Under the pieces are notes generated by a model. It worked only from the letters and a program-made list of their open reading frames with translations, ran no database searches and was not told where the DNA came from. Made by a program: the position numbers and the translations under genes. Below are positions 32,819 through 42,955 of a stretch of 64,000 nt of DNA, piece by piece; position 1 is the first letter of the stretch; every line of letters begins with the position of its first letter. The stretch is from Anisus vortex (Eukaryota > Mollusca > Gastropoda > Planorbidae), in assembly GCA_949126835.1 (NCBI GenBank), contig OX421502.1, positions 38,225,282-38,289,281 of the forward strand, given 5' to 3'.

Positions 32819-33820
32819 ACGCAAAATAACTTCATTTCAGGCCAGTCAACACTCTAGGTTATGACCTACTTAAGTTCTGAACTTGGTATAGGAAATTTCT
32901 CCCCAGATCCTTTATGCACGTGAAATCTAGCACTATACAAACATAGCCTCCAATGTATTGAATTCTGTCTTGTTATGAATGCATTGAATCAAGTCTTTTA
33001 TATCAAAGGCATGTCTTTTCAGGTGTTGAATAATTCAAACTCGACGTGCTACTGGTAAGAGCTTGAAACGATTTATATAAAAAAAAATAGTCTAGATGTA
33101 TTTTAGCACTAATTCTATCGGCATTAGATTTGAAAATTTGAATCTACTACATGGGGTTGAGATGATTTAAATCGAATATGGATTATTAATTATTTTAGGT
33201 TTCAATTTGACAATAATGTTTTAATTTTACATTATATTAAATTGATCTATATAGATCTATTTGAAATGCTTCCCGAAATTTAAACAATGAAAAGAAAATC
33301 GTTTCTAAATACAGGGAATTTCTGAAAATTTCTTAACAGAATTCGAAAGCGCTCTCCGAATTGTTAAAATTTATAAAATTGAAATGTCCTACCAGTAATT
33401 TAAAAATCATTATTTTTTAAATTAATACATTAAAAAAATAAATAGAAGAACTTCAGTTAAATATTTTAAAAAGGTATTTAATTGTTGTCTGGAGACGATT
33501 CTGCGAGGATGAAATGAAAAGCTGCAACCTTTCTTTCATGGGGTGAACTAAAAAAAAAGGCTGCCTAGAATCGAGTGCGCTGAAGAGCTGTTGTGGAGGT
33601 GTTATGTACCACGAGGAACCAAAGGAACTAAGCAAGTAAGCTGAATTTGGTAGGAACTGTGGTGCTATTTGATCAAGCTAAATGCCAGTACAAAATATAC
33701 ATATTAGGAAAATACTCCTTTAAATCATCGATTTATATTTAAGAAATGCACTAAAAAGTTAAAATTATTTTTCTTAGAATAACGATATTTGAAAATGCTC
33801 AAATTTTGTGACAAGATATA
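32819..33820. other. Intronic, no gene seen
   Basis: Very AT-rich unique sequence up to the MITE. Confidence 0.6.
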
Positions 33821-34149
33821 GGGCGTTTGCAATCACGTGACAAAAAGCAAGTGATTTTTGTTTACTTTGTGTAGTAGTGGTGTACAAGTACAAGGCCGCT
33901 GTATTAATAAAGTTTCATAAAGGCTCGAGCTTTTTTAACATGATGTTTTGTGTTTTAAGTCCTATTAAGATTTAAGCTGTATTATGTCTGTTAAATAAAA
34001 TAGGCTATTTTATTATTATCATAGACATAGATCATAGACAATGTGAGCCTATTAGTGACTTGACTAGATAGCCTATTCACCAACACTATCACTTGGCATC
34101 CCTACTTAGCCATTAGCCTAGCCTACGAAACATTAAAAGTGTAGGCCTA

Positions 34150-34351
34150 TGTTGCAACCATTATGTTTATTTGTTGTGTTGTTGTCCATTGTGTGAGCTG
34201 TGAGAGTGCTGCCCCTTTTGTTGTTTACCCATAATCCCCTGGTATGTTAGCGACGTCCTTGTTCTACCATTTTGAATGTACTAGTCTTCATTACAGAATA
34301 AAGTCTGAGTACAATTATACACTGCGTCTTTACATTTCTCGATTTATTACA
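34150..34351 (+). repeat. 5' LTR of element 2
   Basis: This 202-bp repeat matches 38498-38699 with no difference seen. It starts TG, ends CA and has AATAAA near its 3' end (CAGAATAAAGTCTG). Confidence 0.95.
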
Positions 34352-34352
34352 T

Positions 34353-34365
34353 TGGCGACGAGGAT
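34353..34365 (+). promoter_or_regulatory. Primer-binding site of element 2 (tRNA-Ser)
   Basis: TGGCGACGAGGAT starts one base after the LTR. It is complementary to the 3' end of animal tRNA-Ser(GCT), which ends in ATCCTCGTCGCCA. Use of tRNA-Ser is known for Mag-type elements. Confidence 0.8.
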
Positions 34366-34418
34366 AAACTTGTATATTTACTTATATTTACGTATATTAT
34401 TAGTAATTCATATTTCAA

Positions 34419-35681
34419 ATGCCTTTAATCGGCCATATTAATGAGTTTAAACTTGGTTCAAATTGGGACGAGTATACAGATATACTCGAAAACTTTTTCG
34501 GTGCGAATGGCATAGAAAATGATGAAAAACGGCGGCAGGTATTTTTAGCTACTGTTGGGCCAGATGCATACCATTTAATATCCACACTTACTGCCCCTGA
34601 GAAGCCAGCTACTAAAACCTTTGCTGAGCTTGTGTCACTGGTAAAGCACCACGTTAATCCGGCACCAAGCCGCATTGTTTCAAGGTTCAAATATTATACA
34701 ATTAAAAGGAAGGAGGGGGAAACCATTGCAAGTTTTGTTATACGATTAAGGCAGGCTGCAACAGATTGTAGGTTTTCTGAACTAAGCGAGCAACTTAGGG
34801 ACATTTTTATTGTTGGTATAAACAACGAGGCCATGCAAAAGAAATTATTGTCTCTGCCGGACACAATAACATTTGACACGGCACTGGAGACAGCTTTGGC
34901 ATTGGAAGCTGCCGAGTATAATGCAAAGGACATACTTGAGGCGGCCACGGCCTGGGCTACCTCGACTAATGTAGGCCTACAGGAAGTCAACAAAGTGCAA
35001 GTTCAAGGAGGCCGAAAACCCAAGGTTCCTATAACATGTTTCGGCTGTGGAGGGTCTCATCTCAGGCAAGATTGCCGGTTCAAAGATGCCATCTGCCATG
35101 GCTGCAATAGGAAGGGTCATATCCAAAGAGCCTGTAGAACCACTAATGTCAAACCACCACAGGCTGAAGTACCTAAGTTCAAAAGGTTCCCCAACATGTC
35201 ACGATCAAATCCGACTAACATTGTACATCAGGAAGAGCACTCTTCTGATGAGTGTTTCTCATTATTCAGTGTTGCTTTACTACAGAAGAAAATTCCTTCA
35301 ATAGATGTGGTGTTACAGGTAGAGTCTAGGGACATAAGAATGCAGGTGGATACAGGGGCCTCTCTTACAATTATTTCACAACATACATACAGAGAGTTCT
35401 TCCGGGACGTTAAGCTGTCGACGTTTCACAGCGCTATTACTACCTATACAGGAGAACCCATCGTTGTGCATGGGTATGCAAACGTTAACGTGACATATAA
35501 AGGACAACATGCGGTCCTACCCCTAGTCGTGGTTGCCGGTGGTGGGCCTTCACTTCTTGGCCGAAATTGGTTAACAGTTATTCGCCTAGACTGGAACAGC
35601 ATCAATAATATCCAAACCGTGAATATTGATGACTTGCTATTGAAATATTCAGCTATTTTTGAAGGAAGCCTCTGCAAATAA
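34419..35681 (+). CDS. Gag-protease of element 2
   Basis: The frame has 420 codons from an ATG 67 bases after the LTR. The capsid-like region covers about residues 1-200. It is followed by two zinc knuckles, CFGCGGSHLRQDC (a CX2CX3HX4C variant, near 207) and CHGCNRKGHIQRAC (CX2CX4HX4C). The aspartic protease has VDTGASLTIIS near 309 and SLLGRNWL near 380. The frame ends at TAA (35679-35681), but the same frame continues directly into RT. The stop is therefore internal to what should be one gag-pol frame. A nonsense mutation is most likely; stop read-through is possible but less so. Confidence 0.88.
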   Translation: MPLIGHINEFKLGSNWDEYTDILENFFGANGIENDEKRRQVFLATVGPDAYHLISTLTAPEKPATKTFAELVSLVKHHVNPAPSRIVSRFKYYTIKRKEGETIASFVIRLRQAATDCRFSELSEQLRDIFIVGINNEAMQKKLLSLPDTITFDTALETALALEAAEYNAKDILEAATAWATSTNVGLQEVNKVQVQGGRKPKVPITCFGCGGSHLRQDCRFKDAICHGCNRKGHIQRACRTTNVKPPQAEVPKFKRFPNMSRSNPTNIVHQEEHSSDECFSLFSVALLQKKIPSIDVVLQVESRDIRMQVDTGASLTIISQHTYREFFRDVKLSTFHSAITTYTGEPIVVHGYANVNVTYKGQHAVLPLVVVAGGGPSLLGRNWLTVIRLDWNSINNIQTVNIDDLLLKYSAIFEGSLCK

Positions 35682-38159
35682 AATGGTCCACCAGTCAAAT
35701 TTTTCATTGATCCAGAAGCACAACCTCGGTTTTTTAAGGCCAGACCAGTACCTTATGCCATCAAGAACAAAGTACAAGAGGCAATTGATAAGAATGTAGA
35801 ACTTGGCATATGGGAGGCGGTTGATTACAGCGATTGGGCAGCCCCCGTGGTGCCTGTTTTGAAAACCGATGGCACAATACGGCTTTGTGGTGATTACAAG
35901 GTAACGATAAATCAAGCCTGTAATGTTGACCCTTATCCCCTGCCTAGAATTGAGGACATGTTTGCAGAATTAAGAGGTGGACAAACATTTACAAAAATTG
36001 ATTTGCATCAAGCCTATTCACAGATACCCGTGGATGAGGAGTACCACAAATATCTGACTGTAAATACTCACATGGGCCTGTTTAAAGTGAAACGTCTCCC
36101 ATTCGGTGTTAACGCAGCAGTGGGCTGTTTTCAAAGAATTATCTGTAATGTATTGAAAGGACTAAAAGGTGTCTGCGTTTATCTAGATGACATTCTGGTG
36201 ACAGGGAGAGATAATTGCGAGCATTTAAAAAATGTTGAACTTGTGCTTGAGCGCCTCATGCAAGCAGGGCTGCAGGCAAATAAAAACAAATGTATGTTCA
36301 TGCAACCTTCAGTTGAGTATCTGGGTCACCGCATAGACGCGGAGGGTCTTCATCCTATCCCAGCGAAGGTGAAGGCTGTAAAGGAAGCACCAACACCTAC
36401 AAATAAGACTGAACTTCGAAGTTTTCTTGGCCTCATAAACTACTACTCTAGGTTCCTCAGGAATCTTTCTGCTGAGCTTGCACCATTGTACGAGCTTACG
36501 AAAAAGGACGTTTCTTGGAAATGGGGGAAACGAGAGGAAACAGTTTTTCACTATGCAAAGGACATGATCAGTACTTCTGATTTATTGGTTCATTACAACC
36601 CGCTTTTACCACTTCTGGTACAATGTGACGCCTCGCCGAAAGGAATCGGTGCGGTGCTAAGTCATAGGTATGCCGATGGTACAGACCGACCCATAGCATT
36701 CGCATCCCGTAGCTTGAATCCAGCTGAAATGAACTATTCACAAATTGACAGGGAGGCCCTGGCTTTGGTATTTGGGGTCACTAAATTCCATCAATATCTT
36801 TATGGCCGAACAGGAAATGATAGATTCATCCTCGTGACAGACCACAAGCCCTTGACCTACTTGTTTGGCCATGACTGCACAATTCCACCTATGGCGTCGG
36901 CACGGATACAAAGATGGGCATTAACACTTTCTGCCTATAATTACAGCATTGAATACAAGCGAGGAGTTGATAATGCTAATGCGGATGCTTTGAGTCGACT
37001 CCCACTCCCGGACCTACCTCAATCTGTAACAATGCCTCAGGAGATGGTTTTGGTTGTCAACATGGTCGACTCAGCTGCTCCGTTAGTGAGTTCTCAGGAG
37101 ATTCGGACCGAGACGCAACGGGACCGTGTTCTGTCAAAAGTGTTTCAATGGGTCCGGTGGGGTTGGCCAGGCAAAGTTGATAAGTGTTATAATGCATTTT
37201 ACATTAGGAAGGAGGAACTATCAATCATGGATGGCTGTCTCCTATGGGGAAACAGGATTATTGTTCCTAGCAAATGTCGCGAGGCAGTTTTGTGCCTACT
37301 TCATGATACTCACATAGGTATATCAAGGATGAAGGCTACAGGCAGAAGTTACGTCTGGTGGCCAGGAATGGACCACGATATTGAGTCAGCAGTCAGAGAG
37401 TGTTCGTCATGTGACAAAAATCAAAATATACCAGCGGTGGCAGAGCTCCACCCTTGGGAATGGCCAAGTTCTCCCTGGTCTAGGGTTCATATTGATCATG
37501 CCGGTCCTTTCATGGGTAAACTCTTTCTGATTGTAATTGATGCCCATTCGAAATGGCTAGAAGTGATTAATGTTCCTAATACATCAACCCAGGCAACTAT
37601 CATTGCACTCAGTGGAATATTTGCAACTCATGGTCTTCCTGTCACTCTAGTATCGGACAATGGTACGGCATTCACTAGTGATGATTTCCAAAGATTCTGC
37701 ACAAGGCATGGAATTAAACACATCCGCTCGGCTCCAAGACATCCATCCACCAATGGACTTGCAGAAAGGGCAGTTCAAATCTTCAAGTCTAGCATCAGGA
37801 AAATGGAAAATATTATTCCGTGGGAAATACGGCTAAACAAATTCTTGTTCAAGTACAGAACGACGCCCCAAAGCACAACCCAAGAGACTCCATCACAGTT
37901 GCTGATGAACCGGTGCCTGCGTACACCAATTTCAATGCTCCAGGCTGACTTGAGAAGTCGCATAGAGACAAAACAAGCGCTGCAGGCCCAGTCCCACGAT
38001 AAAGGTTGCAAGACACGCAATTTCGTACTAGGTGATAAAGTTTATACTCATAGTGGTGGTTCTAGAGTCGAGTGGTTGCCGGGGACAGTAGAGTCAGTGA
38101 CCGGTCCGCTCTCTTATATCGTCAAACTGACAGATGGAAGAACGGTTAAGAGACAGTAG
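35682..38159 (+). CDS. Pol (RT-RNase H-integrase) of element 2
   Basis: This is in the same frame as gag and open from just after the TAA; it has no early ATG of its own, so it depends on the upstream start. RT starts with a NGPPVKF segment, then DYSDWAAPVVPV, LPFGVNAA and VYLDDIL (active site YLDD near 36180). RNase H is at about 36600-37000 (VQCDASPKGIGAVL, TDHKPLTYLF, ending NADALSRLP). Integrase has an HHCC zinc finger (37300-37420) and catalytic residues in HIDHAGP, VSDNGTAF and GLAERAV, near 37490, 37660 and 37760. A GPL/Y-type module follows (VTGPLSYIVKL). The TAG at 38157-38159 is premature. Confidence 0.9.
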   Translation, partial: NGPPVKFFIDPEAQPRFFKARPVPYAIKNKVQEAIDKNVELGIWEAVDYSDWAAPVVPVLKTDGTIRLCGDYKVTINQACNVDPYPLPRIEDMFAELRGGQTFTKIDLHQAYSQIPVDEEYHKYLTVNTHMGLFKVKRLPFGVNAAVGCFQRIICNVLKGLKGVCVYLDDILVTGRDNCEHLKNVELVLERLMQAGLQANKNKCMFMQPSVEYLGHRIDAEGLHPIPAKVKAVKEAPTPTNKTELRSFLGLINYYSRFLRNLSAELAPLYELTKKDVSWKWGKREETVFHYAKDMISTSDLLVHYNPLLPLLVQCDASPKGIGAVLSHRYADGTDRPIAFASRSLNPAEMNYSQIDREALALVFGVTKFHQYLYGRTGNDRFILVTDHKPLTYLFGHDCTIPPMASARIQRWALTLSAYNYSIEYKRGVDNANADALSRLPLPDLPQSVTMPQEMVLVVNMVDSAAPLVSSQEIRTETQRDRVLSKVFQWVRWGWPGKVDKCYNAFYIRKEELSIMDGCLLWGNRIIVPSKCREAVLCLLHDTHIGISRMKATGRSYVWWPGMDHDIESAVRECSSCDKNQNIPAVAELHPWEWPSSPWSRVHIDHAGPFMGKLFLIVIDAHSKWLEVINVPNTSTQATIIALSGIFATHGLPVTLVSDNGTAFTSDDFQRFCTRHGIKHIRSAPRHPSTNGLAERAVQIFKSSIRKMENIIPWEIRLNKFLFKYRTTPQSTTQETPSQLLMNRCLRTPISMLQADLRSRIETKQALQAQSHDKGCKTRNFVLGDKVYTHSGGSRVEWLPGTVESVTGPLSYIVKLTDGRTVKRQ

Positions 38160-38479
38160 ACCATATTCGTAATAGGTATGCGGACATTCCGGATCTTGAT
38201 CTTACAGAAGAGGTTCATAATAAATCCACAACCAGCTCATCTTCAAGAGGCAATGTAGAGCCTGAGTTTCAGACAGCACAACCGGAGGAAATAGTGAGCA
38301 TTCCAGCAACGGAAGCTCCGCCAGTAAATCAGTCGGCCTCTCAGGCAGCCCTGGTGCCTCGGGTTTTGGACATACCAATACCATCACTAGAAAATCAGTT
38401 GTTACCTGTATCCCCAGTAACTAGAACATCAGGTCGTACTAGGCGTGTTCCAGAGCGATTTGGATCTTGGGCCACCTAG
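38160..38479 (+). pseudogene. Frameshifted C-terminal tail of element 2 pol
   Basis: After the TAG the coding sense continues in the frame two positions on (VDHIRNRYADIPDLD), stays open and ends with SGRTRRVPERFGSWAT and a stop just before the polypurine tract. Tails of this HI-RNR and RVPxRF type are usual in this element group. The shift is explained by loss of one base near 38155. Confidence 0.8.
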
Positions 38480-38484
38480 AAATT

Positions 38485-38497
38485 AAAGGAGGAGGAA
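38485..38497 (+). promoter_or_regulatory. Polypurine tract of element 2
   Basis: AAAGGAGGAGGAA abuts the 3' LTR. This is the plus-strand priming site expected here. Confidence 0.85.
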
Positions 38498-38699
38498 TGT
38501 TGCAACCATTATGTTTATTTGTTGTGTTGTTGTCCATTGTGTGAGCTGTGAGAGTGCTGCCCCTTTTGTTGTTTACCCATAATCCCCTGGTATGTTAGCG
38601 ACGTCCTTGTTCTACCATTTTGAATGTACTAGTCTTCATTACAGAATAAAGTCTGAGTACAATTATACACTGCGTCTTTACATTTCTCGATTTATTACA
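38498..38699 (+). repeat. 3' LTR of element 2
   Basis: This copy directly follows the polypurine tract AAAGGAGGAGGAA (38485-38497) and precedes the GGCCTA duplication. Confidence 0.95.
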
Positions 38700-38936
38700 G
38701 GCCTATAAAGTGAAATTGAAAGTGTAAATAGGTCTAGCCGGCCCTAGCCTAATCACATTAATCAATTAATCTACAGTACTACTATTTACCTCCTTATTTT
38801 TGAGTAGGATAGCCAATATTCAGATGTGAATTTGGCATGATAAAGAAGTACTTCACCATTTTTGTACCAATAGTGGCTTCTATTTACACAAATACGTCAC
38901 TAAAAAACCTAAGCCACGCCCATTGAGAACGCTCTA

Positions 38937-40011
38937 TTAACGTGGACGATTAAATTTAATGGATGATTCAATTGTTTGCGGATTCTAATGTAAATACAAG
39001 TGAAATCTTGCACTCATGTATCCACTATACAAAGATTAAAATGAACTTAGTATTTGCTGAAAACAATTTGTTGTACCATAAACGATCACGGTTTTTATTT
39101 CAAGAGGACCACTGTAGGACAAGGAGAAGTTAGACGTGATCGCTTTGGGACAAGGAGAACAATGACGTGATCGCTTTGGGACAAGGAGAACAATGACGTG
39201 ATCGCTTTCATCGGACCGATCATCGTATTTCATTCCTAACCTAACATTTAATTACTACCAACTGTCTACGTTCCACTGTCATGTTTTCACGTTCACACAC
39301 ATTGAGACCCACTGGTCATTCGCATGGCAGAACTAAATGGACACTGACAACCATAACAGTATATTTGCCATACTGACATATAAAAAATCTATTAAGTCTA
39401 AGCTTACAACTGCTTGAGACATAATAAGACATTCCGCGGAATGTCTACAAAACGACGGATTAGCAGTGCAGAAATACTTTCACAAATTGATACATTTCAG
39501 GTTTACAGAAGGATTATAGCAAATTATGTTTTGAATTATCCATTAGCCTGACTATTCAGGCGCATAGTTCTTAACCTTAGAAATACATATATTTACATAT
39601 CCAGTCACAAAGGGTTAATGTATACTACACAATAGCATTAATTTGTATCCCATAAAGATGTTTTTCTCAACACTGAACTAACAACATAATCTTCATGATG
39701 ATTACAACTACATAATCAATTTTTTTTATAAAATCATAGATTTAGACTATTTTTTTTTTACAAATTATTTTTATAATCCTTTATAATATAGGATCGTGTG
39801 ATGGAGGATTTAGTGTTTATATATCCAATAGTCCGCGTTGATCCCGCATACCCACGAGAAGTAATTACGTCTTACAGTTGCTGTGGTGCAAAGAAGATTA
39901 GAGTTCACGTGAACCTCCGTATAACTAGTAAATAAAAGTTGAGTAGCAACACTCCTTGCACATTGACTGCGAGTCTGTCGTTTTCCATAACTATTCTGTA
40001 ATGTCTTAGAT
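38937..40011. other. Intronic; 31-bp repeat x3
   Basis: At about 39108-39210 a unit with TGACGTGATCGCTTTGGGAC is repeated three times. The rest is AT-rich without a gene. Confidence 0.65.
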
Positions 40012-40210
40012 CAGGGGTCGGCAGCCTAGTTGATAATAATATGCCAAAGTAGAATTTCTAACTCATTCAGCATGCCAACAGCCAGAAAAGTCAACCTACA
40101 CTACCAATCAATTTCTTGTAAAAAAAAAAAAAAAAGACTTGAATTGAACTTTTGTGGGTCTTTCGCGTGCCACTGCCATTTGGCACGAGTGATTTAAGTT
40201 GCCGCCTCTG
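40012..40210. mobile_element. hAT-like MITE, 199 bp
   Basis: The left end CAGGGGTCGGCAGCC and right end GTTGCCGCCTCTG are inverted. The flanks TCTTAGAT and ACTTAGAT make a 7-of-8 target duplication. CAGxGGTCGGCAAC is a widespread hAT terminal motif. No coding capacity. Confidence 0.75.
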
Positions 40211-41163
40211 ACTTAGATGACATGGAAAGTGGCAGGGATGTGATATTTAGTCCACAAGAGAAGCTCTCTGATTGGACAAGGCAAACTGTCCAGGAGAGGA
40301 GTAATATCACTGTTAGTAGTGTTAACTGTGTTAGTATCCAAAATATAAAACAATGTGACCACTAGTCCACAAGGGAGGTAATTAATTAAGGAAAAATGGA
40401 GGAAATGGTATAGGAATGAACTACTACCCTATCTACGTCACAACACTATATTTAGACACGTTTAAGTTGTCATCAATAAAACTTCACGTCTGCTGAAAGC
40501 CATATTGAATGTAATAATAAAGTCATTTATTACAAGGTGTAATACTAGACGTTAAGTTCTTTTCTTTAAATAATCAGTCCAAAGAAATAACAAGAAAGTG
40601 TTTTTTGTAAACATGCAAGTGTTTATGGATTTGTCAATGCATGCTGTATGTGTGTGAAAGTAAGTGTGAAAGTCTGTTTTGCGACTTCTAGATTCCTTAC
40701 CTATTCAATAATACAACTCGACCTGGTCTCCTGTAGGGATGCAATATCTTGTCAATTAGTCTTGGTATCTCCATTAAAATGCTATCGAATCCAAAAACAC
40801 CACACGACACTGTTCAACCATAGCACGACAATAATTATCACATTTTGAAACGAGGTGTCGGTATTGAAGCAAGCTATTTAAATTTATTATAATCAATGTC
40901 AGCATTGTGATGTATGAGGTTATAATTAATTAACTCCCTTGTTTTGTTTAGTTGTCATTACCTACCTTTGTAAGTGGTGGTCACATTGTCCAAAAAAGTT
41001 ATGTTGTTAATTGTTCCTGTCCTGGCGTCCTTCTAAATTACTACAGGGTTCCCACAACTTTGGATTACAAAATTTCCATGACATTTCCAAAACTTTTCCA
41101 TGATAATGTACACAATTTCCAAGACCCTCTTTTGAGTAAAAATCCCGACATATACCGATGAAA

Positions 41164-41431
41164 TATATATATATATAAAAAGTCAGTGTTTGTAAGTAAA
41201 CCGATCCCCATTGGTCAATTTGAAAACACGTGAGTTTTGTGTCACTGATCTAGGCCTAGGCCTATATAGTGTCTAATAATTTTTCACATGGGACATGTGA
41301 CTTCACTATCTAAGAGGTTAACGTATCGGGCGACCCGGGTTCCATTCTCCAGTTTTTATACAATTTTTATCTGCACCTTATACAGTCCTGTTCTTTTTTC
41401 CCACCCGGGCAACGCAGGGCAATTTAGCTTG
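41164..41431 (+). mobile_element. Helitron-like non-autonomous element, second copy
   Basis: It shares the TATATATAAAAAG start, a CCATTGGTCAATTTGAAAAC segment, a decayed tRNA-like segment (41299-41350) and the CCCGGGCAACGCAGGGC hairpin with AGCTTG end. The two copies diverge right after AGCTTGTA, which marks the boundary. Confidence 0.55.
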
Positions 41432-41821
41432 TATTGATATAAAACTGTTTATAGTATAAAAAAAAAAAAGAAGTTAGACAAGAAAACAAAAGAGAGTAAT
41501 AAAAAAACAAAAACAATATTAATAATAAAATAGGGAAAAATAATAAGAGAGCTCATCACCAATAGAGCAGACGAATTCATTTCCAGCTTGATTTATCAGA
41601 TTGTGACAGACTATTAATAATGAAAACTTTATAATACTGTATTGATATGTAGCACAAGTTATGCATTTACAATTGGAAAGAAAATAACTAAGTCTTAGTA
41701 GGCCTATTGTTTGTTATTAATGTAATTAGTTTAAAGTTTTAATTAATAGCAATCTGTGTATTTAACTTTACAGAATATCAATAATTATAAAGCTAAATAC
41801 TGTAATAAAGCCTCTATAGCC

Positions 41822-42540
41822 TAGGCCTAGTACTAGTAATAGGCCCAAATAGTAGGATACTAGTAACTAATAGACCTACTAAAAATGTTAGTAACAGGCC
41901 TCTTCATATTTAGCCTATACCTTATAACGTATAGCCTATCCTTATAAGGTCATAGGCCTATAGCTAACCTAGTACTAGATAATAGTGAGCAACATGACAG
42001 GCTATGCACTATGCACTGCTATGCCGCTATGGTATAACTATAGGCTATAGTATAGGCCTACGCATTTTTTAGAAAATATATAAAATTTTCGGTAGTTATT
42101 TTGACCCAAATTTTTTTTCTCTAGTCCTAGTCCTAGTGCCCTAATAGACTATTCAACTTTTGTTTTTTAATAGTCAGTGGAAAAGTAAAATAGTAAAAAG
42201 CGTTTATAATACAGATATGTAGACATCTAGACCTAGAGCTAAAAATGTGACGCTTTCCAAGAAAATATAATAGGCCTACTAGATATTGATGTCACACAAA
42301 ATTGTATTTTAACAAATGCGATAGCCGGTAGTCATTAATATCATAAGGCATGGCGCCGCTATGGCTGGCAATGCATCGGTAGGCCTAGAGATTCATTGTT
42401 TTTGTTATTTATTTTATATCGGGTCGTTTTTTGAAATCGCTACATTTTTTTATATAAATAGGTTGTAATCGGACTTTAGCGGCCACATTTTAACACGAAA
42501 ACGTTTTGGCTATCAAAATATCAGCGTAGGCCTAAGGTGC
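41822..42540. repeat. Cluster of the palindrome TAGGCCTA
   Basis: Exact copies lie at 41822, 41953, 42053, 42271, 42380 and 42527. With those at 41251, 41257 and 41699, nine of the 21 copies in the window fall within 1.3 kb. Confidence 0.85.
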
Positions 42541-42600
42541 AAGTACAAACCATGAAAGTGAAAGTAATCAGCCGGCGATGCGCTTTCGTTAACAGAAGTA

Positions 42601-42601
<1 letters not shown>

Positions 42602-42643
<42 letters not shown>

Positions 42644-42661
42644 AAAAAAAAAAAAAAAAAA
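42602..42661. repeat. A-tract of about 60 bp
   Basis: A-run interrupted once by T. It could be the tail of a retroposed copy, but no coding sequence precedes it. Confidence 0.9.
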
Positions 42662-42847
42662 ACGAAAATGGAATAATCTAAACGGTCCAATTCTTGCATC
42701 ATGGACTTTTGGTTTTTATAGCGGCTAAAAAAAATATTAAATAAAACTTGTACTTTTAATGTTCCGAAAATTTGAGTTTTAATTAAGGTTTTTGTTGTAA
42801 TGGGTAGAATGAGGGGTAAAAATCTGTAAAACTCCGAGAAAATCGAA

Positions 42848-42955
42848 AGGGTTGACAGGTCTGTTAACTTATCTTATCTAGTCTAGCAGACACCAAACTG
42901 TGGGTTGACAGGTCTGTTAACTTATCTAGTCTAGCAGACACCAAACTGTGGGGGA
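42848..42955. repeat. Tandem duplication of about 50 bp
   Basis: GGGTTGACAGGTCTGTTAAC to AGACACCAAACTGTGG occurs twice. Confidence 0.85.

Larger units (their letters stand above)
34150..38699 (+). mobile_element. LTR retrotransposon 2, Ty3/Gypsy, Mag-like
   Basis: A 4.55-kb element with 202-bp LTRs (TGTTGCAACC to TTATTACA) that look identical by eye and a 6-bp target duplication GGCCTA (34144-34149 and 38700-38705). The order is primer site, gag with two zinc knuckles, protease, RT, RNase H, integrase, polypurine tract. The tRNA-Ser-type primer site and the short LTRs suit the Mag lineage. It sits in the 36-kb host intron, antisense to the gene. One in-frame stop and one frameshift interrupt its coding region. 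Confidence 0.93.
33821..38934. mobile_element. Mariner-type MITE interrupted by element 2
   Basis: With element 2 and its target duplication removed, about 558 bp remain. The left end GGGCGTTTGCAATCACGTGAC and the right end ending GAACGCTC match the ends of the copy at 46262-46827 in reverse orientation, including a shared TTTACACAAxTACGTCACT segment. Both ends are flanked by TA (33819-33820 and 38935-38936), the Tc1/mariner target. The interior differs from the other copy, so only the terminal 60-80 bp are clearly related. Confidence 0.6.
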
